From NCBI RefSeq assembly GCF_047495875.1, contig NC_092474.1, positions 13,954,200 through 14,018,199 on the forward strand: a stretch of DNA of 64,000 bases. Direction: 5' to 3'. Position 1 is the stretch's first letter. Each line of letters opens with the position of its first letter. The DNA comes from Pithys albifrons albifrons. Taxonomy: Eukaryota > Chordata > Aves > Passeriformes > Thamnophilidae. Of this stretch, positions 27,201 to 38,900 are shown piece after piece. The notes beneath the pieces are model-generated. The model had not been told where the DNA came from, made no database searches, and was given only the letters and a program-made list of their open reading frames with translations. The translations under genes were made by a program, and so were the position numbers.

Positions 27201-27789
27201 CCTGGTCACCTGCAGATGAAAAGGAGCAACGTTGGGGACTGGGATGGGGACACAGAGACTGGGAGGTGTGTGCAGAGGCACATGGGCATCTCGCGGGCAT
27301 GGCAGTTCACCGGCACCAGGTCTGTCCCTGCCACAGGCACAGCAAATCTGTGGCCCAGACCCAGCAGGTCTGCCCAGCCACCCTTTGCCCACCCTGAGGA
27401 AACCTTGAGTGACTCCCAGGCCCGATGCTGGAGCAGTGGGAGAAGATGCAGTGCTGGGACTGGGGAAAGGGGCAGCTGTGCCATGGGCAGCCCAGGGGCA
27501 GAGCGGGATCCTTGGCTGGGATACCACCAGCACGGGCAGGAGCTTCCCAAGGATGCTGGGATCCATTCTCCCAGGAAAATGTCCTGGCTGGAGCAGGAGC
27601 TGCTGTAGGAGGATGTTTTGGGTGCCACCATACCCACCCAGAGCAGCTGTGCAGCCTCTCTGGCACCAGCAGGGGGCTCAGGGGGCCCCTCTGGCCATGG
27701 CATCACCCCCCACACTGGCCCGGGCGGGGCTGGGGACACGGAGCTGGGGACAGAGGGGTGTGGGGCAGGATGGCGCCCCCCAAACACCA

Positions 27790-27791
27790 CA

Positions 27792-27825
<34 letters not shown>
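27790..27825. repeat. (CA)n microsatellite
   Basis: About 17 ca dinucleotides. Surrounding 27700-28030 is also CA-rich. Confidence 0.97.
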
Positions 27826-27827
<2 letters not shown>

Positions 27828-28081
27828 GGCCAGCAGGCAAGAGCACACACCTGCATGGACATCCACCACGTGTGTGCACGGACACACCGGGACACACGTG
27901 TGCACACAGGGACACATCTGAGTGTGCACACAAGGACACACAGACATAGACACATCTCTGCACTGGGGCAGCTACTGAGAAGAAATTAACTCTGTCCCAG
28001 CTGAAATCAATATTCCTGCGTGTGCAGGCCCACAGAGCAGCAAACATGTGTGTGTTCATGCATCCAGATGCACACACAGAC

Positions 28082-28230
28082 ACACAGAATCCCAGAATCC
28101 CAGACTGTTCTGAGCTGGAAGGGACCCCCAAGGATCATCGAGTCCAGCTCTTCAATCAATGGCCCACACAGGGGATTGAACCCATGACCTTGGCATTGTT
28201 ACAGCCAAGATTTAACCAACTGAGCCAATC
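28082..28230 (-). mobile_element. tRNA-Ile-derived SINE with CR1 3' tail (TguSINE1-like)
   Basis: Read on the minus strand it begins ggctcagttggttaaa, continues with an A/B-box tRNA-like head (gccaaggtcatgggttcaat, RGTTCAAT box B), then a CR1 tail (gatgatccttgggggtccct) ending in ttctgggattctg repeats. This composite structure is that of the zebra finch SINE mobilised by CR1. It is the best clade marker in the window. Confidence 0.8.
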
Positions 28231-28666
28231 TCAGGTTGAATCACACACACATGGATGAACCCATGAATCCCACCAAGGGCACAGAGACTCACACACACAC
28301 GTGCACACTGATGCACACACAGGAGCACACATACACCACAAGCCTCATGTGTGCTCACATATGCATGAGGACACACACACACACCAATGCACATTCACAC
28401 ACACACACCCCAGTGCATGTTCATACACCAGCGTATGTTCTCACACACAGAGCCCCCAATACATGTTCATACACACACAGAGCCCCCAAAACACACACAG
28501 AGCCCCCAACACATGTTCACACACACACCCACAGTCCCCAATACATGTTCACACCCATACACACACAGAGCCCTCAATACATATTCACACACACACACAG
28601 ACACACAGAGCCCCCAATTACGTGTTCACACACACAGACCCCCCAGTACATGTTCACACAGACACA

Positions 28667-28705
<39 letters not shown>
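28231..28705. repeat. CA-rich degenerate minisatellite ending in a pure (CA)n
   Basis: Repeats of cacacacagagcccccaatacatgttcacac from about 28440, with a clean (CA)n at 28665-28700. Confidence 0.9.
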
Positions 28706-28779
28706 CCCCCCACAGGCCGCCCCATCCCCAGCGCTCCCCCCGTCCCCCTCCGCCGCCACAGGCGGGGACACGGGGGGGG

Positions 28780-29290
28780 GGTCACCGTCAGCTGTGACAC
28801 CGCATTGCAGCAGGGCCGTCCCCTGCGGCAGGACACGGGGACACCGGGACACGCCACCCGTGACGGCGGCCCCCGCTGTGGGGTCTGCGGGTACAGCCCC
28901 AGGCCCGGAGCGCCCCCCGAGCTGGGGCAGAGCCCCGGCCCCGCAGCCCCCGCTGGGCAGCGGCGGGACCAGCCTGGCCGGACCGAGCGGCGCTGCCTCC
29001 GCATCCCTCCGCATGCCGCGGCCCCGCTGCCCCCGAGTGACATCCCCAAAATAACCCCCCGACCCCTTTCCCCGCCGCGCATCACCCCTCGGCACCTCAG
29101 ATCTCCAGAGGATAACCCGGCGGGGTGAAATCCCTGTGGGAAGAGCCGCCCATCACCCCTCGACACTCCCCCCGAGCCCCCCGCGCAGCTCCCCCGGTAC
29201 CGGAGCCGGTGCTGCCGCTGCTCCCGCCGCTCCCCCGGCCGGCCCCCCCGGCTCGGATCGCCTCGTGCTGCCGAGATTTCCAGCTCAGTG
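28780..29290 (-). promoter_or_regulatory. CpG-dense island, candidate GAL3ST1 5' region
   Basis: CpG frequency jumps between about 28780 and 29290, and the sequence is largely non-repetitive. It lies 1.6 kb upstream of the first GAL3ST1 coding exon, which needs an upstream noncoding exon. Assignment is by position only. Confidence 0.35.
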
Positions 29291-32010
29291 AATAATGAAT
29301 GGAAAATGCAACCGGAGCCCCGGGCTGCGGCCGGGCACTGGGCACAGCGCCGCGGACAGGGGGGACTGGGAGGAGGGCACCAGGAGCACCCCAACAGCTC
29401 ATCCAGGCCTCTCCCACCTTGTCCTGCAGCAGGGACCACTGGAATAGGCAGGGCTGGTGCATCCAGTCTCTTCCCGGGTGGTTTTCCAGGGAATTTGTGG
29501 TGTCACTGCAGGGGGAGCAGATGGCTCTGGCTATACCCCAAGATCACCGTGTGGCTGTCAGTGCCAGAGGGCTCCATGTGCCCAGGAGCAGCTGGAGTTC
29601 AGTTTTACACTGTGGCTGTGATGCCACCACGGTCAGCACCTGGCACCACCTGGAAAAGCCACAGGAGAGAGGCAGGGAGGACACCCACTTCTGTGGGTGC
29701 TGCCGGGTGAGAGCAGAGCTGTGCCCCAAGGTTCCCCAGCACTGGCACCGATCCCATGGGAGCGAGTGAGATGGTACCATGAACCTCGTGATGGGTCCCA
29801 AGGGATCCTGAGACCAGATGGGTCCCAACAGATCTTGATATAGATCCTGATGGGATCTCGCCAGCCCCCCAGGGCCCCCATGGCAGCCCATCCTGGTGCT
29901 CTGGAATGCCAAGGGACTGACTCCCTCCACCCTGCCTGGCTCCCAGGGGTGGTTCTGGCAAACACTTTTCAGCCCAGCCTCTCTATTTACTTTGCCTTCA
30001 ATAAGCAGCTTAATTATTAATAAGCTGCTAAGAGAATGAACTCATTAAGGGGAACGTGGTGAGCCAGGCATGTTCCTGGGGCTCCCACGGGCACGGAGTG
30101 GCTGTGGCGCCTGCGGCTGAAATTCCCAGCCAGAGGACACGGCTGCACCAGCCCTCTCCTCAGGAGTGACCCCTGGGACAGGCCGGGCCACGCAGCTCTG
30201 CAGCTTCCCAGCTCTCTGGAAGCATCCCAGATCCTGCTTCTGAATTTTCCCTATAGAATCAACTTTTTTTAGGGCCAAACCCCTGTATCTGCCATACCCA
30301 AGGCATATCCACCTGCTGTTTGCTCCACCTGATCCCACAAATCCATGGCCAATTTTTCACAGGCCCCATTCCACACAGGCACACAGGCACGGTGCTTCCT
30401 ACCCTCCTGTCCCCTTTGTGTACTCCCATGGGTGCAAACATCCATTCCCACACCCCTCAGGCCTCCTGCCCCACAGAGCTGCTTCCCAAGCATCCCAACA
30501 CCCCTCCAGCATTCCAAAATGCTCCAAGCATCCCAACAGCTGCCCCAGCCATCCTGCTGCCCCCTAAGCATCCCTCTGCCCCCCAAGCAACCGAACAGCC
30601 CTCCAGGCATCCTGCTGTCCCCTCCATCATCCTGGCACCCTCCAAGCACTCCACAAGCTCCCAAGCATCCTGAAAATCCCCGGCATCCATCACCTTTTCC
30701 TCTGCCTGCGCTGCTGGCTGTGGGCTGTCCCAGTCCTGTCCTGGGCTGGCCGAGGTGCCAGGGGAGCGGGTGGCACAGGGCGGGGGTGCTGATGCTGCTC
30801 CGACATGGAATAAGCTCTCCCAGGGTAGCTCCCCGCAAATGTCGGCTTTTCCAAAGCCTCCCCACTCCACTGTGGTGTTTATGGCATCGCCTGGATCCCG
30901 GCCGTGGATTGCCGGCCTAGGAAGGGGCAGAGGGAGCGGCTGGCGGGGGACGCGGGGCTGTGGCCGGGCACTGCCCGGCTCCCCGGGGCCGGCACTGGGT
31001 GCCCGCGGCCACCCCGAGCCGCTCGGCTCCCCACCCACTGCCAGGGCACAGAGGAGCCATTCAGCCCGCGCCGGGAACAACAGCGACATTTGTCTCCATC
31101 TGCGCCCGCGGCCTCAAGGGGGTCATTGTGCCCAGGGCCCCACCGCCGGCCCCTCGGCTCGGTGCCACCGCCGGCCCCCAGCCTGGCTTGGCCCCACGCT
31201 CTGGCTGGCAATGGCTGTCCCTGGGCGGTGGCACCTGCCTGTCGCCAGCCACCGGCCTCCTGCTGTCCCGTGGGACAGCTCGTGGCCCGGCCGTCACCTC
31301 CTGCAGCCGGAGCTCACCTGGGTTTGGGATCACGGCCCTGTGCCCCGGTGCTGCCACCCGCTCCCCGGCCACGCACCATCGGCTCCTCTTCATCCTCCCC
31401 CAGCCCTCCCTCCTGCTGTGTCTCCATGGATTTATGGCCCTGATGGCAGCAATATTCCTGTGTCCTCCGCCTCAGCCCAATAACTGCGGAGCCACCACGG
31501 TGTCCCTTTCCACCTTCCCCTGGTGGCACTGGCTGAGTGTGTGCCCAGGGGTGGGGGGTGGCTGAGGGGTTGTCCGAGGGGCTGAGTGGGTGCCCCAGCT
31601 GCAACAGGAGGGCTCAGCCCCATCCCTGCTCCATCACCCTACACGTGGATGGGTAGAAAAGTGGTCCCTGTGCTCCTGCACCCAGCCTTGGCTCTTCCCA
31701 CTGCCCTTAGATCTGGGTCTCTGTCACAGAGGGGGTGGTGGCCTTGGGTCCCCAAGTGAGGGGTGACCACACTGGCATCCAGCACCCAGGACACCCCTTG
31801 GCCATGTCTGGGACTCACTGTCCCTGTCAGAGGTGTTTGGGGTTCAGAGCTTGTCCCCACAGGATTTGGGAAGGTCAGTCTGCAGTGACCTGGCAGCTCT
31901 TGCCCCATCCCTGGCAGCTGCCCCATCTTGCCTGGCCTTGGTGGGACCAGTTCCCACCCCAGGGGTAACCTGTGCAAGCCCCCAGGAATGGGAAAATCCA
32001 GAGCAGCTAC
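29291..32010. other. Intergenic sequence between GAL3ST1 and PES1
   Basis: Mostly unique. Holds an AT-rich palindrome at 30004-30029, a repetitive agcatccc-type stretch at about 30480-30700 and a second GC-rich patch at about 30880-31300. No exon could be supported on either strand. Confidence 0.5.
30004..30029. promoter_or_regulatory. AT-rich inverted repeat with homeodomain-type core
   Basis: Nine-base arms AGCAGCTTA and TAAGCTGCT flank an 8-bp attattaa core. Flanking tcattaagg and caataagc add to an AT-rich island in otherwise GC-rich DNA. Confidence 0.35.
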
Positions 32011-32020
32011 GACATGTCAT

Positions 32021-32025
32021 ATCAC

Positions 32026-32084
<59 letters not shown>

Positions 32085-32085
32085 C
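32021..32085. repeat. (ATC)n microsatellite
   Basis: About 20 uninterrupted atc triplets. Confidence 0.98.
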
Positions 32086-32339
32086 TGCAAGCCAAAGGAC
32101 AAAGCCAAGGCTGGGATGTGCCCACCTGCCCTGGGAGAGGCAGAGGCTGGAGCTGGGTGGGACCAGGAAGCAGCGGTGAGGGAGTTGTCCCACCCATATC
32201 TGCAGAGCACCTCTCCCAATCCCAGGTTTCCCCCTCTTTTTTGGAATGGGCTGCAAAAAGATTCCAGGTTTCCCCCATTTGGGGGATGGGTTTCCAGGTT
32301 TCCCCCTTTTCTGGGAAAATGACTTTAAAAAGGGCTGTG

Positions 32340-33670
32340 AAGGGCTTCCAGGTTCTCACTTTTTGGGGGATGGCTGTGAAGAGCTCCCAGATTTCCCTGA
32401 GTTTGGGGGATGGCTGGGAAGGGCTCCCAGATTTCCCTGAGTTTGGGGGATGGCTGGAAAGGACTCCCAGATTTCCCTGTTTTTGGGGGATGTCTGGGAA
32501 GGGCTCCCAAATTTCCCTGAGTTTGGGGGATGTCTGTGAAGGGCTCCCAAATTTCCCTGATTTTGGGGGATGTCTGTGAAGGGCTCCCAGATTATTCCTG
32601 ATTTGGGGGATGGCTGGGAAGGGCTCCCAGATTTCCCTGATTTTGGGGGATGGCTGTGAAGGGCTCCCAGATTTCCCTGTTTTGGGGGGATGGCTGGGAA
32701 GGGCTCCCAAATTTCCCTGATTTTGGGGGATGTCTGTGAAGGGTTCCCAGATTATCCCTGATTTGGGGGATGGCTGTGAAGGGCTCCCAGATTTCCCTGA
32801 TTTTGGGGGACGTCTGTGAAGGGCTCCCAGATTTCCCTGATTTTGGGGGATGGCTGGGAAGGGCTCCCAGATTTTCCCTGATTTGGGGGATGGCTGGGAA
32901 GGGCTCCCAGATTTCCCTGGTTTTGGGGAATGGCTGGGAAGGGCTCCCAGATTTCCCTGATTTTGGGGGGATGTCTGTGAAGGGCTCCCAGATTTCCCTG
33001 ATTTTGGGGGATGGCTGGAAAGGACTCCCAGATTTCCCTGTTTTTGGGGGATGGCTGTGAAGGGCTCCCAGATTTCCCTGGTTTTGGGGGATGGCTGGGA
33101 AGGGCTCCCAAATTTCCCTGGTTTCGGGGGATGGCTGGGAAGGGCTCCCAAATTTCCCTGGTTTTGGGGGATGTCTGGGAAGGGCTCCCAGATTTCCCTG
33201 ATTTTGGGGGATGTCTGTGAAGGGCTCCCAAATTTCCCTGATTTTCAGGGATGTCTGTGAAGGGCTCCCAAATTTCCCTGGTTTTGGGGGATGGCTGGGA
33301 AGGGCTCCCAGATTTCCCTGTTTTGGGGGGATGGCTGTGTAGGGCTCCCAGATTTCCCTGATTTTGGGGGACGTCTGTGAAGGGCTCCCAAATTTCCCTG
33401 GTTTTGGGGGATGGCTGGGAAGGGCTCCCAGATTTCCCTGTTTTGGGGGGATGGCTGTGAAGGGCTCCCAGATTTCCCTGTTTTTGGGGGATGGCTGGGA
33501 AGGGCTCCCAGATTTCCATGATTTTGGGGGATGGCTGGAAAGGACTCCCAGATTTCCCTGTTTTTGGGGGATGGCTGTGAAGGGCTCCCAGATTTCCCTG
33601 GTTTTGGGGGATGGCTGTGAAGGGCTTCCAGATTTCCCTGTTTTTGGGGGATGTCTGGGAAGGGTTTCCA
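32340..33670. repeat. 40-bp minisatellite, about 33 copies
   Basis: The unit contains agggctcccagatttccctg and attttgggggatggctggga. Variation is concentrated at ggctggga/ggctgtga/gtctgtga and at cccaga/cccaaa. The minus strand stays open through most of it, giving a repetitive pseudo-protein; no start, splice site or homology supports coding. Confidence 0.95.
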
Positions 33671-33827
33671 ATCAGAGGAGAACCACAGTGGTTGGGATGT
33701 GGCAGCCCAAACCAGGACGCTGCTGCAGCCCCGGGTGGATGTGGCCAAGCCGGGATGTCACAGCTCCCCATGTCCCACACCCGCGGGGTGCCCCCATCCA
33801 GGAGCGGGGCACAGGGCGGGCTCTCAC

Positions 33828-33980
33828 CTGGGAGGATCCCGAGGAAGGTGAGGAGCACACGGCGGTGGCGGCGCGGCCGAGCCCGGCCCGGGCGGACACG
33901 GCGGGCCCAGCGCGGGCTCGGCCCTTGATCGGCCACGGCCTGGACCGGGTCGGGCCTCGGACCAGCGGCGGGGCCGGCCC
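33828..33980 (-). promoter_or_regulatory. CpG island with minus-strand exon-like end
   Basis: CpG-dense unique sequence between two minisatellites ends on the minus strand at a strong donor (CCCAG then GTGAGAG, exon end 33828). An ATG at 33899 would encode MSARAGLGRAATAV before the donor. It could be a distal first exon of GAL3ST1 or an independent transcript. Confidence 0.35.
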
Positions 33981-33989
33981 TGCCCGGAG

Positions 33990-34320
33990 CCTCGGCTGGG
34001 AGTGGGGAATGGAGACGGGCTGGGAATGGGGAATGGAGACCGGCTGGGAGTGGGGAACGGAGACCGGCTGGGAATGGGGAACGGAGACCGGCTGGGAGTG
34101 GGGAACGGAGACCGGCTGGGAGTGGGGAATGGAGACGGGCTGGGACTGGGGAACGGAGACCGGGCTGGGAGTGGGGAACGGAGACCGGCTGGGAGTGGGG
34201 AATGGAGACGGGCTGGGAGTGGGGAATGGAGACGGGCTGGGAATGGGGAATGGAGAGGGGCTGGGAATGGGGAATGGAGACGGGCTGGGAATGGGGAATG
34301 GAGACGGGCTGGGAGTGGGA
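33990..34320. repeat. 24-bp minisatellite
   Basis: About 13 copies of ggctgggagtggggaatgga plus gacg, with gaatgg/gagtgg and aatgg/aacgg variants. Confidence 0.95.
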
Positions 34321-34660
34321 GGCTGGAGTTGGAATTAGGGGCTGGAATTGGGGTTTGGAACAAGAGGATGGAACTGGAGTTTGGGATGAGGGGATGGAAC
34401 TGGGAGCAAGGGGATGGAATTGGGGTTTGGAATGAGGGGTTGGAGTTGGGGTTTGGAACAAGAGGACGGAACTGGGGTTTGGAATGATGGGCTGGAGTTG
34501 GGATGAAGGGCTGGAATTGGGGTTTGGAACAAGAGGATGGAACTGGGAATAAGGGGCTGGAACTGGGGTTTGGAACTGGGATTTGGAATGAGGGGCTGGA
34601 ATTGGGGTTTGGAATGAGGGGCTGGAATTGGGGTTTGGAATGAGGGGCTGGAGCAGTCTG
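34321..34660. repeat. Degenerate ggaattggggtttggaa repeat
   Basis: Units of about 17-40 bp with the alternating words ggggctggaatt and ggggtttggaa. Confidence 0.85.
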
Positions 34661-34734
34661 GGATTGGTCTCCAGTGGCTCCTGCCCTGAGCTCTCCCAGC
34701 CCAGGCTGTCCCAGGGCTCCATCCTCCTGCGGGA

Positions 34735-35200
34735 GGGGAACAGCAGGAAGGGGAAAAGCACGTGGGAGAACAAGGAAAAAAAGACAAAATCCTTCCAAAT
34801 CTCTAAAGAAAGGGAAAATGGGAAAGAGGGGAAAATAAAAAAAGAGGAGGGGGGAAAAGAGGGGAAAGAGGATAATGAGGGAAAAGGAAAAGTAAAAAAA
34901 GGGGGAAAATAAAAGGGGAAAAAGAAAAAACAGCAAAAGGAAAAAATTGGGGAAATAGGAAGGGTGAGGAAAATCAAGGAACATGAAAGGGGGAGCAAAG
35001 GGAGAGAGAAGGGGGAGAAAAGGGGGAAAAAAGGAGAAGAGGGGGGAAAAGGGGAGGAAGAGGGGGGAAAGGGGAGGAAAAACAAACTGGAAAAGGGAAA
35101 AACTAGAAAGTAAAGAAATTCAAATAAGAAATAATAAAAAGAGGAAAAGAGAAAAATAAACATTAAAAAGGAAAAAATCTAGGAAAAGAAAATAAATCCC
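34735..35200. repeat. Polypurine tract, G/A on the plus strand
   Basis: About 460 bp is nearly pure purine (gggaaaagag-type words) with only scattered pyrimidines. Strong strand asymmetry makes triplex (H-DNA) formation possible. Confidence 0.85.
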
Positions 35201-35632
35201 AGAATGCTGCAGGCTGGGTGTTTCCCATTCCCTGTCTGAGCTCCCTCAGCTGGGAATTGTCAGCCCCTGGGACTGGCAGTGCTGCTGTGCCCCCACGGGC
35301 CACCTGTGTCCCCTCAGCAGTGCCAGGGGGTGTCCTCCAAAAATCCCCACGAGGTGACGGAGCCGTCCCCACACCTGGGGACAAAGGTGTCCCCATGAAC
35401 CCCCGAGACACCACAGCCCCCTTGGTGTCTCCAAGGTGTTTTGGGGGGTAAAAATGGGACTGGGGGATGATGCTGCTGGTAACAGGGGTGTTGGCAGCCC
35501 TGGCATGGGCCATGGCAGCTCCTTGTGCATCCACATCAGCCCCACACACATCCCCAAAGCAGGATGAGGAGCCATCCCTGTGCCCAGGCAGAGGGAACAG
35601 ACAACAACCACCACCAGGAAAGCATCACCTTC

Positions 35633-35638
35633 TTTATT
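35633..35638 (-). terminator. AATAAA poly(A) signal of PES1
   Basis: The plus strand reads tctttattta, so the minus strand carries AATAAA about 360 bp beyond the PES1 stop. A second minus-strand run of A/T follows immediately. Confidence 0.75.
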
Positions 35639-35999
35639 TAAAAATAAAAATACAAGAGAATATGGTTTTCTGTGTGGATACTGTGGAGCAGCTCCAGGCT
35701 CTGCACCGAGGAAATTGGATCTGGCACCCAGGGCTGTGCAAATCCATATGGAACATTCCAGAGCCAGAGCTCTCCTTGACCTCTTCCTCACACAGAGGTG
35801 GCTCCAGCAGGGTGAGGACAGTCCTTGTGACACGGTTTCCGCAGAGGGAGTCCAGCGAGAGGCACAGCAGGAGGTGTATTTACAGATGGGAAACGTTTCA
35901 ATCCAGCATTTCTGCCCCAGGAGCCAACCCAAGGGTTTTCCACCCAAAAGCAGCCATGGAAAACCTCCCCTGAGCCCCCTCCAGGAGCCCCCGGCCCCG

Positions 36000-38900
36000 T
36001 CACGCTCGTTGTGCCTTCTTGCTCTTCTTCTTCTCCTCCTTCAGGGCCGTGTCATGGGCTTTCCTCTTTGCAGCCAGTTTGTTGGCCTGTGGAAAGACCC
36101 CCGAGCCCCCCAGTCAGAGCAGGCCCACCTGCAGACCCTCAGTCCCAGCACACCTCCAGCTGCAGGTGGGTTTGGATCCCACGGCACTGGGATCAGGAGT
36201 GGGACATGGAGAGCGGCCGCGGCATCACCGGGCACAAGGCAGAGCACAGAGGGAACACAGGGGGCTCTGCCCTGCCATGGGGCAGCCTGGGGGGGCTGGG
36301 GAAGGGGCTGGCAGAGCCTCACCCTCGCCCACCTGCCCTCAACACCTTCACCAAGCACAGGGAGGAGGGAACGAGGCAATTTGGAAGAGCCCATCCCAGG
36401 ATGCCAGTGAGGGGCCCTGTCCCACAGAGCTCGTACCTCGCGGACTTTGCGCTTCTTGCCAAACATTATCTTCTTGTAGAGGTATTTTTCCCTCTTCTTC
36501 ATCATCATGATGGCCAGGCGCTTCTCCTCACTCTGCTGCTCCTGCTCCAGGCGCTGCTTGTCCTCCACCCGCACCTTCCCCGCCGTCACCTTCACGGGAA
36601 GTGCCTATGGGAGCCAGAGAGCTCAGGAACCTGGATCCAAGAACCCACCATCCACCTTTCCTGCCCATCCCTGGGGCCATGGAACAGCCCAGATCCCTCT
36701 GGACCTGAGCAGGTCCCAAGGGTGGGTGGGAGCTGCAGATCATGAACACGGGGCCGGGAGCATCCCTGGAAATGTTCAAGATCAGGCTGGACAGGGCTTC
36801 GAGCAACCTGGTGTAGTGGAAGGTGTCCCTGCCCAGGGTGGGGGTGGAATGAGATTAGTTTTAAGGTCCCTTCCAATCGAAACCTTTTCATGATCCTCTG
36901 AGTGCTCCAGTGCTCCTGGCCAAGAACATCTCACAGGGAGCAGAGCCTCAACAGGAACAGTGCCCATCTGCCTCCTCCCAGGGCTCCCACCTTGTTGCTC
37001 TGAGTCTTCTGCTCCTCCATCTTCTGTAATTTCATCTCCTCTTCCTTTTCAGACTCATCTTCCTCCTCTTCTTCTTTGTCATTATCATCCTCCTCTTCCT
37101 CCTCTTCTTCCTCCTCCTCCTCACTCTCCTCATCTACAAGAACAGACCATGGTTACCCATGGGATGCTCCACAGCAGGTGCTGGTACCTGCCCAGCCCTG
37201 AAACTCTTCTGAGGGCTCCTGTCACCTGGGTTCTCTCCCCTCTGCAGGGCCAGCAGCTTCAGCTTCTCCGGAGGGACGTAGTCACCCTCCTGCTCCGTCA
37301 CGAAGGGTGACAGGTGTGGGGGCAGCAGGACGCCTGGGAAGTAATCGGCCACGGGCAGGCACAGCTTGGCATTGACCGAGTCAAACACCCACTGAGGCTG
37401 CAGGTAGTACCTGGAGGAGGCAGAGGGATCCTGCCTCAGGCTCTGGAGCCCGTGGGACAGCTCTAGATGGCTGTTCTGGGGACAGCCCACCCGCCTCACC
37501 CACCTGCCAACCACCTGCTTCTCCACCCGGGGCCGGTCAATGATGTGGTGGGTGATGGAGGGGTCGGCGGCGTCATAGGTGGCCCCGATGCACAGGGACT
37601 TGTCCCAGGAGACCTGGCCACCAAAGCTCCTGCCAGAAAAGCCCACCAAGGAGTCAGGGAGGTGGGACCCTCAGGGTCACCTCGCCCACAGGACATCGGG
37701 CAGGGTGGGCCCAGAAGTCCGGACAGAGGGGCTGTGGGAGGCCAGGGCTGCCAAGGGTCTCCCAGCCCCACGCACCGGATGACGAAGGCCAGAGGCTCCC
37801 GAGGCACCTCCCTGTTGAGGAAGAAGCGTAGCCCCTCAAACAGCTTCTTGTGCTTCTCCAGGGCCTCCTGCTCCTTCTTCTTTGCATCCATCTGCTCTGC
37901 TGTCTCCTGCTCAGAGCAAAGCCCTCAGCCTCCTCCCCAGCAGTGCCTGACAAGCCCCCCCACCAAGGAGGGGGTCTCAGATGCTGTCCCCAAACTCCCA
38001 GCACCTCACCAGCCCTGCCAGCCTTGGCCTGGGCACAGGACAGGATCATCCAAGGCCAGGGATGAGCCCCCCACCAGGCTCTTACCCCCTCCACTGGGAA
38101 CTCATCCATCTCCACCTCGTCCTCATGGGTCGGTGCCACCACTCGGGCCAGGCTGGAGCTCAGAGCCGACAGTCTCTGCAGTGGGAGGAGACAGAGTCAC
38201 ATCCAGGGGATGGGAAAAGGGGCAGCCCCATGGAGGACAGTGATTTCTCAGAGCAAGAGGCCAAAAGACCCAAGGACTGGACAGAAATCAGCCTCCTCCA
38301 TGGCCCACCCCCAGCATGGGGCTCTGGAGTGTCCCCTGCCATGCAGGGGGAGGCTGGTGGGGCCCAAGGCCAAGCCCAGCTCCTCCCTACAGGCACAAGG
38401 AGTTCGGGATCAGGCTCCTCCACCCCACAGGGATCCGGCCCTGCCCCTCAGTGCCACGGTGCCAGCAGGGTCCCTCACCTCCAGGTAGCTCTCTGAATCC
38501 ATGGCATACTCCTTGCCCTCTGTGGGCTTCAGCTCAGCATCAGCGTGGCTGTCGATCTGGGGAAGAACAGAGGTGAGGAAGCAGCTCCCAAACCCAGAGA
38601 CCCCAAATATCCCCCCTGTCCCACCCCATGGGTGGTCCTGGCAGTGGGACCCATGGCCTCACCTTGGGGGGGTAGAGCAGGTTGAGGGATTGGTAGAGGC
38701 GGAAGTTGACGAAGCCCAGGAGGGTGGTGTAGAACTCGGTGAAGGTGGCCATGACCCGGTAATCCACATCTGTGGGGTGCTGCAGGCACATGGGGAGAGG
38801 TGACACGTGGGTAAAGGAGCCCCTCTGCAGGGACAGGGCCTGTCCCACCCATGTGGGGAGGACGGTCATGGAATATCCCAGTTTAGGAAGGGACCCACAA

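Noticed and set aside
32752..35163. 803-residue minus-strand open frame
   Set aside because: Runs through the purine tract, the 24-bp and the 40-bp minisatellites; no domain, no splice logic.
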